DNA from: LD21 sp963715785
GTDB taxonomy: Bacteria; Bacteroidota; Bacteroidia; Bacteroidales; VadinHA17
NCBI GenBank assembly: GCA_963715785.1
Contig: OY970276.1
Coordinates: 496,001 to 560,000 of the forward strand
Length of the DNA: 64,000 nt
Reading direction: 5' to 3'
The notes below the pieces were generated by a model. It did not search any database and was not told the DNA's origin. It saw only the letters and a list, made by a program, of their open reading frames with translations. Both the position numbers and the translations under genes were made by a program. Shown here in pieces: positions 9,231-18,824 of the stretch; the stretch's first letter is position 1, and the number at the start of each line of letters is the position of its first letter.

Positions 9231-9997
9231 TGCAGTTAATAGATACTCATACACATCTGTATCTTCCTGAATTCGATGCCGACAGGGATGAGGTGATTGC
9301 TAGAGCTGTAGACAACGGAATTACAAAATTGTTGTTGCCAAACATTGATATGCAATCTGTTGACCGGATGTTTTCTGTGGTTGACAGATACCATGGTATT
9401 TGTTATCCGATGACTGGTCTTCATCCCACGTCGGTCAGGGAAGATTATCTCTCACAGATTGAACAGCTTGAAAACCTGGTTTCAGATCATGCTATCATAG
9501 CAATAGGTGAAATCGGCATCGATCTGTACTGGGATAAGACCTTTCTTAAAGAACAACTGATCTCGTTCAGGAAACAGGTAGCATTTGCTTCCGATCATAG
9601 TCTCCCGGTTGTTGTCCATTCGAGGGAGGCATTTCGCGAAGTATTTTCCGTTCTCGATGAATTTAAAAGCAGGACTGTAAAAGGAGTTTTTCATGCCTTT
9701 TCAGGTAGCATTGAAGATGCACTAAGAGCAATAGGACTGGGCTTTAAACTCGGGATAGGCGGCATTGTGACTTTCAAAAACTCAGGTCTGGATAAGGTTG
9801 TAAAGCAGGCCGGGCCCGAAAATCTAATCCTTGAAACAGATTCTCCTTATCTTACTCCGGCGCCTTTTCGGGGGAAAAGGAATGAGAGTTACTATATTTG
9901 TATAATTAATAAAAAACTGGCAGATATTTTTGGAATAAAAGAAGAAGAAATGGCGTCTATTACCTATGCAAATTCAGTCAGTCTATTCAAGTTGTAA
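9230..9997 (+). CDS. TatD-family metal-dependent hydrolase (YcfH type)
   Basis: 255 residues, the usual length for the YcfH/TatD DNase family, TIM-barrel amidohydrolases that act as 3'-5' exonucleases or D-tyrosyl-tRNA-type deacylases in different members. Metal ligands are visible: THTH (about 6-9), GEIGID (Glu, about 94), VVHSREAF (His, about 128), FHAFSG (His, about 153) and ETDSPYLTP (Asp, about 202). The start ATG overlaps the gdhA stop codon and the next gene begins eight bases after its stop, so gdhA-tatD-asparaginase probably form one transcript. Confidence 0.92.
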   Translation: MQLIDTHTHLYLPEFDADRDEVIARAVDNGITKLLLPNIDMQSVDRMFSVVDRYHGICYPMTGLHPTSVREDYLSQIEQLENLVSDHAIIAIGEIGIDLYWDKTFLKEQLISFRKQVAFASDHSLPVVVHSREAFREVFSVLDEFKSRTVKGVFHAFSGSIEDALRAIGLGFKLGIGGIVTFKNSGLDKVVKQAGPENLILETDSPYLTPAPFRGKRNESYYICIINKKLADIFGIKEEEMASITYANSVSLFKL

Positions 9998-10005
9998 ATG
10001 AAAAA

Positions 10006-11040
10006 ATGAAAAATAAAGAGGAAATTTCCATTCTCATCATTTATACCGGTGGAACAATAGGCATGGTGCACGATCCTCAATCGGGATCACTCATTCCCAT
10101 TGATTTCCGGCACATCACCGATCATGTTCCTGAACTCAGAAAGTTTGGATTTCAACTCCATGCAATCTCATTCGATCCGGTAAATGATTCATCAAATATT
10201 GATCCGTCGGCATGGGTAATGATATCAGATATTATTGAAAAAGGATACGACGACTTTGATGGTTTCGTCATCCTTCATGGAACAGATACTATGGCATACA
10301 CTGCTTCCGCCCTCAGCTTTATGCTTGAGAACCTTGGGAAGCCGGTTATTCTCACAGGATCACAATTGCCGATCGGGCTCTTAAGGACCGATGGCCGTGA
10401 GAACCTGCTAACTGCAATTGAGATAGCTGCTACAATGGAAAATGGGTTACCGGCTGTTCCGGAGGTTTGTATCTTTTTCGATAATAAGCTGACAAGAGGG
10501 AATCGCACGACCAAGATGAGCGCAGAGCATTTCGATGCATTCTATTCTCCTAATTATCATCCTCTTGCCGAAGTCGGATTACATTTAAAGTATTATAATA
10601 ATCTAATCACCTATCCATCTGACGGAAAACAACTGACGGTTCATAAAGGATTCGATACCAATGTTGCCATTCTTAAATTATTTCCCGGTATCAACAGGAA
10701 GCTGGTGGAAGCTGTTACCGGGACAGAAGGGTTACGGGGACTTATCATTGAAACATTCGGATCAGGTAATGCGCCTACATATCAATGGTTCCTTCAGGCT
10801 CTCAAAAAGTATATCGATAATGGAGGTATAATACTAAATGTCACGCAATGCCATGGCGGAAGCGTCGAGATGGGACTTTACGAAACGAGCCGGCTGATGC
10901 TTGAAGCCGGAGTAATAAGCGGGAAGGACATTACTTCTGAGGCATCAGTTACAAAGCTGATGCATTTGTTGGGAAGATATGCATCGAAAGAGCAGGTTAT
11001 ACAAGCTTTGAATAGGCCATTGGCAGGAGAAATCTCCTGA
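10006..11040 (+). CDS. ansA: Type I (cytoplasmic) L-asparaginase
   Basis: Hydrolyses asparagine to aspartate and ammonia. 344 residues with no signal peptide, consistent with the cytoplasmic AnsA class. The first catalytic threonine is in TGGTIGMV (about 14-21) and the second in HGTDTMAYTAS (about 90-100). The conserved GSQLPIG and TQCHGGSVEMG segments are also present. It follows the TatD gene by eight bases. With gdhA just upstream, the cluster brings together two ammonia-releasing or ammonia-fixing activities. Confidence 0.93.
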   Translation: MKNKEEISILIIYTGGTIGMVHDPQSGSLIPIDFRHITDHVPELRKFGFQLHAISFDPVNDSSNIDPSAWVMISDIIEKGYDDFDGFVILHGTDTMAYTASALSFMLENLGKPVILTGSQLPIGLLRTDGRENLLTAIEIAATMENGLPAVPEVCIFFDNKLTRGNRTTKMSAEHFDAFYSPNYHPLAEVGLHLKYYNNLITYPSDGKQLTVHKGFDTNVAILKLFPGINRKLVEAVTGTEGLRGLIIETFGSGNAPTYQWFLQALKKYIDNGGIILNVTQCHGGSVEMGLYETSRLMLEAGVISGKDITSEASVTKLMHLLGRYASKEQVIQALNRPLAGEIS

Positions 11041-11137
11041 CAGGTCGTATTATAAAATTATTTTCGTATTTTGCGCCCCTGTTTTCAAACCATCGCACAT
11101 AGAAAATCCTCTTACGCTGAAGCTACGGAGGACAAAG

Positions 11138-11226
<89 letters not shown>

Positions 11227-11240
11227 AACACTTAAATGAA

Positions 11241-11336
11241 TCCCACACAAGTGGGATGACGAATGACCGAAGAAAACCCCTTTTCTGAAGGAAAAATCCC
11301 ACGCAAGTGGGATGACGAATGACCGAAGAAAACCCC
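11241..11336 (+). repeat. Two direct 40-base repeats with an internal hairpin
   Basis: Copies at 11241-11280 and 11297-11336 differ at one base. Each begins with a hairpin TCCCAC-4 bases-GTGGGA followed by GATGACGAATGACCGAAG. They lie 16 bases after the tRNA-Ser gene. No coding function is apparent; they may be a terminator-like or mobile intergenic repeat. Confidence 0.75.
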
Positions 11337-11414
11337 TCACTCCACCAGCCAGCTGCCAATTAAAATTGTATTAATATCCTGTTTATCACTAATTTTGTGA
11401 TTCTAAAGATATTT

Positions 11415-12335
11415 ATGATGGAACAGATAAAACTTTGGAAAATTAATTCGGATGATATCATAGAAATCAGTAAAGAACCTCTTGATCATGAACAACGACT
11501 TGAAAAATGGCTGACCGATGATATCTCAATACTGTCTCAAAATCTGGCTGTAATTGGCCATCATGTAGTTTCACCATATGGCAAAAAGATAGCTATTTTA
11601 GCTATTAACTCACATGGAGAATTAGTAATTATTGAATTTAAACATGATAAACCCGATCATGAGATTATTGCCAATGTCCTCGATTCTGCTACCTGGATAA
11701 AAGAATTGTGCAACGATGATCTGACTGATATTTTAAATGCGTATGGGAAATCTGATCATAAAAATATTGAAGAATTTTATGCCTCAACTTTTAACAAATA
11801 TGGCGAAGAGACAGAATTAAATTCTGACCATAAGATGATTATTGTCGGTTCAAAAATTGAAGAATCAACAATAAGGATAATCAATTATTTAGCTAAGGAA
11901 CCATATTACCTGAACATTAATGCTGTAAATTTCAATTTTTACAGGGATTCCGAAGAGCATGAATTTTTAGTGCAATCTTCAGTTCTGAATGATTATAGTT
12001 TTGCAGGAGGTGATGCCACTAAAAGAAAACGGCAAAAATCAATAATCATGACTTTATTCGGATCAGGGAAACTAAGAGTTGGCCAGAAAGTATATCTGAA
12101 ACCAGGCATCGATAAGGGTTATTCAAAGGACATGGTCAGTGCAACAATTGTAAATACAAACCTCAAATGTCTTCAACGAACGGGTGATGATAATTTATAT
12201 ACATTCAATGGCCTCAGATTTATTCTGACGGAAGAATTAGGATTAAAAAACGTACAAAAGTATTGGGAATTTGGCATCAGGTATGATTGGGTTGGCGAGA
12301 ACATGAAAAATCTTTCAGAATTACTGGAGGAGTAA
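11415..12335 (+). CDS. PD-(D/E)XK nuclease-like protein (DUF91/NucS C-terminal type)
   Basis: About 306 residues. The region 20-110 has the features of the DUF91/NucS nuclease-like fold: LDHEQRLEKWLTDD, then a strand with GELVIIEFKHDKP, giving the E-x-K of a PD-(D/E)XK site. The C-terminal half (about 190-300) shows no known motif. ATG at 11415 or 11418 is preferred to the upstream TTG/ATT-like region, since a methionine pair precedes EQIKLWKI. Related proteins are often called endonuclease NucS-like, but activity here is unproven. It lies alone after tRNA-Ser, a common place for accessory genes. Confidence 0.7.
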   Translation: MMEQIKLWKINSDDIIEISKEPLDHEQRLEKWLTDDISILSQNLAVIGHHVVSPYGKKIAILAINSHGELVIIEFKHDKPDHEIIANVLDSATWIKELCNDDLTDILNAYGKSDHKNIEEFYASTFNKYGEETELNSDHKMIIVGSKIEESTIRIINYLAKEPYYLNINAVNFNFYRDSEEHEFLVQSSVLNDYSFAGGDATKRKRQKSIIMTLFGSGKLRVGQKVYLKPGIDKGYSKDMVSATIVNTNLKCLQRTGDDNLYTFNGLRFILTEELGLKNVQKYWEFGIRYDWVGENMKNLSELLEE

Positions 12336-12715
12336 AGCGAATAAAAACCGGCGAACCTGCCTTTTTGCTCATTCTCACACTTGTTTCAGCGGCTTTAACA
12401 GTTGTTGGAATCGGTTTGTTTGATGTGAAACCGTAATTATTTCGCCTTTTGAGCGTGATAAACAAATTTTTACAAATACTTTAATCGGCCTGTAACACTT
12501 TTAAGGAATCTTTTTGAAAGATCAGGTGTCTACTGAACATATACAAAATAATATTAAGCAAAACAGATTGTATTTTGTTGTATAACAGTCTGCGGCTTTA
12601 TGAGTCTTCGGACAGGCAATCTCCTGAATATAAGCGACCAACAGGTTAGTATATGTAAAAGTCAGAGAGAAACGTCACTTGTCACGATAAAAAAGCTGCT
12701 TATAAATAAATTTAT
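12336..12715. other. Intergenic region before the TonB receptor
   Basis: About 380 bases. An open hydrophobic frame of some 28 codons ends near 12436 (GEPAFLLILTLVSAALTVVG) but has no ATG, GTG or TTG at a sensible place, so I do not call it. The rest is AT-rich and probably holds the promoter of the receptor gene; no clear TTTG/TAnnTTTG pair was found. Confidence 0.4.
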
Positions 12716-15049
12716 ATGAAAAGACCCAAAAAATTTAGCCTGCCAATTATCTGTCTGATATTCTCCTTCTTTCTCCTGACGGTTGACGTCTATTCCCAGG
12801 GGCAAATTAAATTCACAATAAGTGGCAATGTGAAAGATCATAATACGGGTGAAGCCTTAATCGGGGCAACAATTACGATCAAAGAACTGCCTGGTACTGG
12901 TGTTATGAGTAACGCTTACGGATTTTATTCAATTACACTTCCAAAAGGTACTTACAACTCTACTTGCCAGTATATCGGCTATGAGCCTGAAAATGAAAAA
13001 GTAACATTAGATAAAAGCCTGAAGATTGATTTTAGTCTTACGGGCCAGACTAAACAGCTTCAGGAAGTAGTTGTGACCGGTACTCGTAAGAATGAGAACG
13101 TAACAAGCGTCCAGATGGGAGTTCAGAACCTGAATATTAAGGAGATAAATAAAATCCCTGTGCTTTTCGGAGAAAAGGATGTCTTAAAATCGATGCAGCT
13201 GCTGCCAGGCATTCAGCCGGTAGGCGAAGGGAACAGCGGTTTTTATGTGCGTGGCGGAGCTTCTGACCAAAATCTCATCCTTCTTGATGAGGCAACAGTT
13301 TATAATGCTTCACATTTACTTGGGTTTTTCTCCGTTTTTAACTCTGATGCAATTAAAGATGTTACGATCTATAAGGGAAACGAGCCAGCCGAATATGGCG
13401 GAAGGTTATCTTCCGTACTGGACATAAAAATGGATGATGGCAATGATAAGAAGTTTGCTGTAAGCGGAGGAATCGGGCTTATCGATTCCAGGTTAAATGT
13501 TGAGGGTCCTATAGTAAAAGACAAAAGTTCATTTTCCGTTTCAGCAAGACGAACCTATGCTGACCTTTTTCTTGGCCTCTCAAAGGACACATTGACAAAA
13601 ACAGTTAAGCTTTATTTTTATGATCTGAATGCCAAGGCCAATTACCAGCTTAATGACAATAACAGGATATTCCTTTCAGCATATTTTGGGAAAGATGTAC
13701 TGGGTATCAGCACCTTCGGCCTCAACTGGGCAAACATTGCAGCCACGCTCAGGTGGAACCACATTTTTAATCCGAAGCTTTTCTCCAACACCTCACTGAT
13801 ATTCAGTAATTATAATGATAATGTAGCGATAGACCGGAACAATGGTCTTAATATAGTATCCAGAATACGGGATTTTAACCTTAAACAGGATTTTCAGTAT
13901 TATTCCAGTCCGGATAACAAACTAAAATTTGGCTTCAATACCATCTTATATCAGGTTATCCCAGGAGCAATAACCTTGAGTGACAGTTCATATAACCTCA
14001 CGAATAAATATAGTTGGGAAAACAGCATCTACGTTTCAGATGAGCTAAAGCTTACCGATAAGCTTAAAAGTGAACTCGGAATTCGTTTCACCACATTCAG
14101 CATATTAGGGCCCGGTACATTCTTCACATATGATCAGGACGGCAACCAGTTATCGAGCACCAATTATTCGTCGGGAAAATTCATTAAAACCTATTTTAAT
14201 CCTGAGCCACGTTTTGAATTTACTTACCTGTTATCGGAAAACAGCTCTCTTAAAGCTTCGTATGACAGAAACATACAAAACCTGCACCTTATTTCAAATT
14301 CAACATCAAGCAACCCAACCAGCCTGTGGTTACCGAGCAGCAATAATGTAAAGCCCGAAATTTCAGATCAGGTTTCAATCGGCTATTACAGGAATTTAAA
14401 GGAAAATAAGTTCGAATTTTCGGCGGAAACATATTATAAAAATCTTCAGAATCAGATAGATTACAAAAACGGCGCTCAGCTCAACTTTAATAATAATGTG
14501 GAGTCGCAACTGCTCTATGGAAAGGGAAGAGCGTATGGAATTGAACTGTATGCGAAGAAAAATTATGGAAAATTTACAGGCTGGCTCAGCTATACATTAT
14601 CGCGTACTGAACAAAAATTTGACCAGATCAACAATGGCAATTATCACCCGGCCACACAGGATCGCACACATAATGTATCTATTGTGGGAATTTACACTCC
14701 CTCAGCTAAATGGAACTTCTCAGCAACCTGGGTATATTACACCGGCAACGCAGTGACCTTCCCCAGCGGAAAATACGGGCTCGATGGTACCGTTCTCAAT
14801 TACTACACGGAAAGAAACGGCTACAGGATGCCGCCTTACCATCGACTGGATCTCTCCGCAACCTTTATAAAAAAGAAAACTGCTTCAGGCGAATCAAGCT
14901 GGACATTCTCAGTCTACAATGCTTATAACCGTTCGAACGCTTACAGTATAACATTCCAGCCTGATCCGGACAATCCTGCACATACTCAGGCTGTACAAAC
15001 CACATTATTCAAAATTGTGCCGTCCATTACTTACAATTTTAATTTCTGA
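12716..15049 (+). CDS. TonB-dependent outer-membrane receptor
   Basis: 777 residues. Signal peptide (about 1-27), a carboxypeptidase-regulatory-like domain (about 32-115), the EVVVTGTRK junction, a plug domain (about 120-235, with FYVRGGASDQNLILLDEATVYNA in two pieces) and a 22-strand-type barrel that ends in an aromatic F at the C-terminus, as outer-membrane proteins do. It transports an unknown substrate with energy from TonB-ExbBD. The gene is followed within 4 bases by a DUF4249 lipoprotein, a frequent pairing in Bacteroidota, so the two probably act together at the outer membrane. Confidence 0.92.
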   Translation: MKRPKKFSLPIICLIFSFFLLTVDVYSQGQIKFTISGNVKDHNTGEALIGATITIKELPGTGVMSNAYGFYSITLPKGTYNSTCQYIGYEPENEKVTLDKSLKIDFSLTGQTKQLQEVVVTGTRKNENVTSVQMGVQNLNIKEINKIPVLFGEKDVLKSMQLLPGIQPVGEGNSGFYVRGGASDQNLILLDEATVYNASHLLGFFSVFNSDAIKDVTIYKGNEPAEYGGRLSSVLDIKMDDGNDKKFAVSGGIGLIDSRLNVEGPIVKDKSSFSVSARRTYADLFLGLSKDTLTKTVKLYFYDLNAKANYQLNDNNRIFLSAYFGKDVLGISTFGLNWANIAATLRWNHIFNPKLFSNTSLIFSNYNDNVAIDRNNGLNIVSRIRDFNLKQDFQYYSSPDNKLKFGFNTILYQVIPGAITLSDSSYNLTNKYSWENSIYVSDELKLTDKLKSELGIRFTTFSILGPGTFFTYDQDGNQLSSTNYSSGKFIKTYFNPEPRFEFTYLLSENSSLKASYDRNIQNLHLISNSTSSNPTSLWLPSSNNVKPEISDQVSIGYYRNLKENKFEFSAETYYKNLQNQIDYKNGAQLNFNNNVESQLLYGKGRAYGIELYAKKNYGKFTGWLSYTLSRTEQKFDQINNGNYHPATQDRTHNVSIVGIYTPSAKWNFSATWVYYTGNAVTFPSGKYGLDGTVLNYYTERNGYRMPPYHRLDLSATFIKKKTASGESSWTFSVYNAYNRSNAYSITFQPDPDNPAHTQAVQTTLFKIVPSITYNFNF

Positions 15050-15053
15050 TTGT

Positions 15054-15872
15054 ATGAATGCCATTAATAAAAATTACATTGAAAGACACAAGTTTCTTGT
15101 ACTGGCTTTAATTGTCATATCAGTATCGTGCCAGAAAGTTATAAATGTGGATCTTAATACTGCTTCCCCAAAACTGGTCATCGATGCCAGTATTTCTGAT
15201 CAGCCCGGACCTTATACAATACTGCTTTATCAGTCAGTGGGCTTTAATCAGGACAATGTCTTTCCCCCGGTTCAGGGAGCGCTGGTGTCTATTGATGATA
15301 ATGCAGGTAATACAGATTCGCTGAAAGAGGTCCTTCCTGGTACCTATCAGACTTCTGTATTGCAGGGGATCCCCGGGAGAACATATAAGCTTACGGTAAA
15401 CAGCGATGGAAATGTTTATACGGCAACTTCCACCATGCCTCTCCCTGTAAATATTGATACGATATTTGTTGAGAACAGCCTGCGGTCAAAAAACAAGGAT
15501 CTTCTGATCAGATTTTCAGACCCGGCCGATTCTTCCAATTATTACCGGATCGTTGAGAAAGTGACAAATTCACAACCGGTCAATGGTAAAATAGTATTGC
15601 CAACCCTGGGAAGTGTAACCTCCGACCGGCTGGCAAACGGTTCAGAAATAAATTTCACTCCGGATGGCAACCAGCCTCAACTGGTGCCTGGCGATACTGT
15701 ATTGGTATCACTGCAATGCATTGATAAGAATGTCTATGATTATTTCCGGACTGCCCGGCAAAACGGAAGTGCTTCAACAACACTGTCGAACCCTGTTACA
15801 AATATCACTGCCGGAGCCTTAGGATATTTCAGCGCGTATTCTGTCAGAACCAAAATAATCGTTGTAAAATAA
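15054..15872 (+). CDS. DUF4249 lipoprotein, partner of the TonB receptor
   Basis: About 272 residues. A lipoprotein signal is seen at the N-terminus (LALIVISVSC, Cys near residue 23). The body has the repeated strand pattern of DUF4249 (VINVDLNTASPKLVIDASI, VSIDDNAGNTDSLKE, YKLTVNSDGNVYTATSTMP). I chose the ATG at 15054, just after the receptor stop codon, instead of an earlier overlapping start. The family is usually coded next to TonB receptors and may serve as an accessory surface or periplasmic lipoprotein. Substrate unknown. Confidence 0.85.
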   Translation: MNAINKNYIERHKFLVLALIVISVSCQKVINVDLNTASPKLVIDASISDQPGPYTILLYQSVGFNQDNVFPPVQGALVSIDDNAGNTDSLKEVLPGTYQTSVLQGIPGRTYKLTVNSDGNVYTATSTMPLPVNIDTIFVENSLRSKNKDLLIRFSDPADSSNYYRIVEKVTNSQPVNGKIVLPTLGSVTSDRLANGSEINFTPDGNQPQLVPGDTVLVSLQCIDKNVYDYFRTARQNGSASTTLSNPVTNITAGALGYFSAYSVRTKIIVVK

Positions 15873-16015
15873 TTACAGTATTGCTCGTAGCTTCCGGAAA
15901 ATATTAAACATTATAACATTACCTGATGTTTATTCTAAGCCTTCCGAATTAATAATAATCATAAGAATGGCAGCAGAACACTTAATAATAAACTTTTGAT
16001 ATATACTGTGAACGT

Positions 16016-16426
16016 ATGCAAAAGCTAAAAAAAATCGATGCAGAAACCAGTATCTTGACCTGGTTTGAAATCCCAATTTCAGATACAAAAAGAGCTAAAA
16101 AGTTTTATGAAACTATTTTGGATATCAAAATGGTTATCAGAGCAGATGGCGACGATGAAGCCGTATTTTTCCCTTATGATCCGGGTGTTATTCAGGCAAC
16201 TTCAGGAAGGGTAACAGGCGTATTATCCAAAACTAATAGAAATACTCCTTCGCTTACCGGCACATTGGTATATATAAATGCAAGTCCCGAAATTCAAAAA
16301 GTACTCAACAAAGTTGAACAAGCCGGTGGTAAAATTATTGTTCCCAAGACGAAAATGAATGCAGGGTTTATAGCCGTTATAACAGATTCAGAAGGGAATA
16401 GAGTGGGACTTCATGCTGAACAATAA
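16016..16426 (+). CDS. VOC-family (glyoxalase/bleomycin-resistance fold) protein
   Basis: 136 residues. The N-terminal TWFEIPISDTKRAKKFYETIL and C-terminal GFIAVITDSEGNRVGLHAEQ segments are typical of small single-domain VOC proteins that dimerise to form a metal site. A glutamate near residue 17 and the final HAEQ could be ligands. The reaction is unknown; many such proteins are annotated only as glyoxalase-like. It stands alone between the DUF4249 gene and menA. Confidence 0.85.
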   Translation: MQKLKKIDAETSILTWFEIPISDTKRAKKFYETILDIKMVIRADGDDEAVFFPYDPGVIQATSGRVTGVLSKTNRNTPSLTGTLVYINASPEIQKVLNKVEQAGGKIIVPKTKMNAGFIAVITDSEGNRVGLHAEQ

Positions 16427-16517
16427 ACTTACTCTTCGCTTTCCTGCAACTTTTGCATAATGCATCCCACCCGGTTAATGTGGTTAAACAGCGATTATAC
16501 TGGTACTATCTGTTCTG

Positions 16518-16578
16518 TATTTTGGAAAATATTATTGGTATCTTCGATGACGCGCCAGGCGCTACTAATTCCAAAATA
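16518..16578. promoter_or_regulatory. Inverted repeat upstream of menA
   Basis: A perfect 10-bp inverted repeat, TATTTTGGAA at 16518-16527 and TTCCAAAATA at 16569-16578, with a 41-base loop containing a further GCGCC/GGCGC pairing. It ends 11 bases before the menA ATG and could affect its translation or mark a regulator site. Function is inferred only from position. Confidence 0.4.
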
Positions 16579-16589
16579 TTTAATTTACA

Positions 16590-17483
16590 ATGCTATTAAA
16601 ACCATGGATAATAGCAGCCAGGCTTCGCACTTTGCCACTGGCTGTTTCAAATATTTTACTGGGAAGCTTCCTTGCTTATAACAAGGGAAAGTTTAATGTT
16701 GCAGTTTTATTATTAGGGTTGGCAACCGCAGTACTTTTGCAGGTATTATCAAACTATGCAAACGATTATGGAGACTTTGTAAGCGGAGCAGATGAAAAAC
16801 GCATCAGTAAATATGAGAGAGTCTTGCAAAGCGGTAAAATAAGCCGCAGACAGATGCAGTGGATGCTTTCAATTCTTGCTCTTCTGACGTTTGTTACAGG
16901 AATCTCGCTGATTGCTTCAGCTTCACTGGGGACAACTGCGCTCGTGTTTTTCGTTGGCACAGGGGTGTTATGTATAGTTGCTGCAATCACCTATACCATT
17001 GGTAAAAAGCCTTATGGTTATCTCGGACTGGGAGATATTGCCGTTTTTATCTTTTTTGGGATTGTAGGAGTTTGTGGTATATATGTTTTGCAGACCCGGC
17101 AATGGGACTGGGATGTGCTATTACCCGCAACTTCCTTTGGCCTTTTAAGCATGGGAGTGCTGAACATAAATAATATCCGCGATTTTGAATCGGACAGAAT
17201 ATCTGGGAAAAAAACGTTGATAGTAAGAATTGGACTTGAAAAAGCTAAAAATTATCATACATGGCTGATCCTGATTGCTTTAGCTGTGGCAATTATATCA
17301 ACACTTATCAATTTCCACAGTGCTTTTCAATTACTTTATCTATTGACTGTACCCTTTTTAATTATGAATGTATACAGGGTTCGTTCTTCAAAATATACTG
17401 CTAAGCTTGATGATGAATTAAGAAACCTTTCTCTTACAGCATTCTTTTTTTCTGTCACATTTGGCTTAGGTCTCATCTTATAG
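16590..17483 (+). CDS. menA: 1,4-dihydroxy-2-naphthoate polyprenyltransferase
   Basis: Attaches the polyprenyl side chain to dihydroxynaphthoate to make demethylmenaquinone, in the inner membrane. 297 residues with eight or nine hydrophobic helices. The aspartate-rich prenyl-diphosphate motifs are NYANDYGDF (about 56-64) and NNIRDFESD (about 192-200). The N-terminus KPWIIAARLRTLPLAVSN is typical of MenA. Other menaquinone genes are not in the window. It is the last gene before a convergent regulator. Confidence 0.93.
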   Translation: MLLKPWIIAARLRTLPLAVSNILLGSFLAYNKGKFNVAVLLLGLATAVLLQVLSNYANDYGDFVSGADEKRISKYERVLQSGKISRRQMQWMLSILALLTFVTGISLIASASLGTTALVFFVGTGVLCIVAAITYTIGKKPYGYLGLGDIAVFIFFGIVGVCGIYVLQTRQWDWDVLLPATSFGLLSMGVLNINNIRDFESDRISGKKTLIVRIGLEKAKNYHTWLILIALAVAIISTLINFHSAFQLLYLLTVPFLIMNVYRVRSSKYTAKLDDELRNLSLTAFFFSVTFGLGLIL

Positions 17484-17564
17484 CCAAATTATTTGTGCCT
17501 ACAACTTATTTCAATGAGGCTCTCTCTTCCATTTTATGTCCGCTTTTTATATCATTTTGCGACA

Positions 17565-18575
17565 TTATTCATTTCCTCCTTCCTGAGTTAACAATGTGAT
17601 GCCGGTTAAATCTGCTTTCCCGCTTTTCAGGAATTCGTAAGTCATCCGATCTGCTTTGCAATCAATAAATCGGATCCCTTTTAAGCTCTTGTTTTTAATT
17701 TTAAAGAAATTATTAATAAGCGTCGCATTCTGGAATGTTACCTTTTTAAAGGCGCAGCTTTCAAAAGAACAGTCCTCCACGATACCATTGAAAACTATAT
17801 CGATAATCCACAGAGCATAAAAGGAGGTCCGATTCCAGACTGCATTATCAAGCAGGCTTTTCTGCAAGCCTCCGGATTTAAATGTTGCTGCGGTAAAATC
17901 GGCGCCGGAGAAATCACAGCCCGTTATATGGCTCTCTGAAAATTCAGTTCCTGTGAAATTAGCGCCGGAGAAATCGCAGCCATCGATATTGCTTCCTGAA
18001 AATTCAGTTTCTTTTAAAGAACAGTCCATAAATATATTTTTGCCTAAGTTGGAACTCTTAAAGTGGCTGCTGCTGATATCAGAACCAGAAAAGTCACAGC
18101 TGTCAACATTGTTGCTTTTTAGAAGAAGCCCCGACAAGTCTGATCCGATAAACTTGCAGCGTTGCATGTTTGATGAACTGAATTTCTCATGGAGATTTTT
18201 CAATCCGGAAAAGTCAGCATCAATCCAGTTCCCGCGTGACATATCCCAACTAAGCTTTTTCTTCCCCTTCCCGGATGGCAATTGATCCGGTTGCTTTTCC
18301 AAAGACTCAACGGGTGCCATCCGATTATCACTATGGCTATCGGAATCGGTATCAGTGGCCCCAGATTGGAGACTTTCTGAAAAATAGTTAAGATCAACAC
18401 TCAGAATTTCCGCCAGACGGTTAAAAGTAATAATATCCGGCATTGATTCTCCGCGCTCCCACTTTCCCACTGCCTGAGAACTGATGAATAGACGCTGAGC
18501 AAGCTGAGCTTGAGAAATATTTACTTTCTTTCGTGCTTCTGCAATTTTATTGCCAATCATTTTAGTATTTAACAT
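17565..18575 (-). CDS. XRE-family regulator fused to pentapeptide repeats
   Basis: 336 residues. An N-terminal helix-turn-helix (about 6-65, ISQAQLAQRLFISSQAVGKWERG) is followed by a polar linker (about 70-115) and then a long right-handed quadrilateral helix of pentapeptide repeats (about 120-325), with many CDFSG, SDLSG and ANFTG units. Pentapeptide proteins can mimic DNA, as in gyrase-protecting Qnr proteins; whether this one does is unknown. It may be a DNA-binding regulator whose repeat domain binds a partner. Start at 18575 is downstream of a good Bacteroidota promoter; a second ATG five codons later is possible. Confidence 0.85.
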   Translation of the reverse strand: MLNTKMIGNKIAEARKKVNISQAQLAQRLFISSQAVGKWERGESMPDIITFNRLAEILSVDLNYFSESLQSGATDTDSDSHSDNRMAPVESLEKQPDQLPSGKGKKKLSWDMSRGNWIDADFSGLKNLHEKFSSSNMQRCKFIGSDLSGLLLKSNNVDSCDFSGSDISSSHFKSSNLGKNIFMDCSLKETEFSGSNIDGCDFSGANFTGTEFSESHITGCDFSGADFTAATFKSGGLQKSLLDNAVWNRTSFYALWIIDIVFNGIVEDCSFESCAFKKVTFQNATLINNFFKIKNKSLKGIRFIDCKADRMTYEFLKSGKADLTGITLLTQEGGNE

Positions 18576-18610
18576 AGCTACTATCTTTTAAAATTAATTT
18601 TTCGACACAA

Positions 18611-18642
18611 CAAAGATATTCGGCTTCATTTCCAGAATCAAA
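18611..18642 (-). promoter_or_regulatory. Bacteroidota-type promoter of the XRE-pentapeptide gene
   Basis: On the minus strand, TTTG (18639-18642) is followed after 20 bases by TATCTTTG (18611-18618), matching the TTTG/TAnnTTTG consensus of the Bacteroidota primary sigma factor. The start codon is about 35 bases further on. Confidence 0.65.
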
Positions 18643-18824
18643 AAAATTCAAAAACTTATAGTTGTTATTACGCTACTTATTGTTGTTATTCAACAACTGA
18701 CAGTAGTTTTACGCCTCAAATTAAGGTGAATACATTTTTGCGCAGTGTCGGGGGACTGCGAACCCGGTTAAACCGAGGCATTTTGCTTGCTGTTTACTAC
18801 ATTTGTCCTTTGTCTTCATCGGTT

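Noticed and set aside
12340..12438. Hydrophobic open frame (GEPAFLLILTLVSAALTVVG) after the nuclease-like gene
   Set aside because: No usable start codon was found in frame near it, so it is not called, though a remnant of a small membrane protein is possible.
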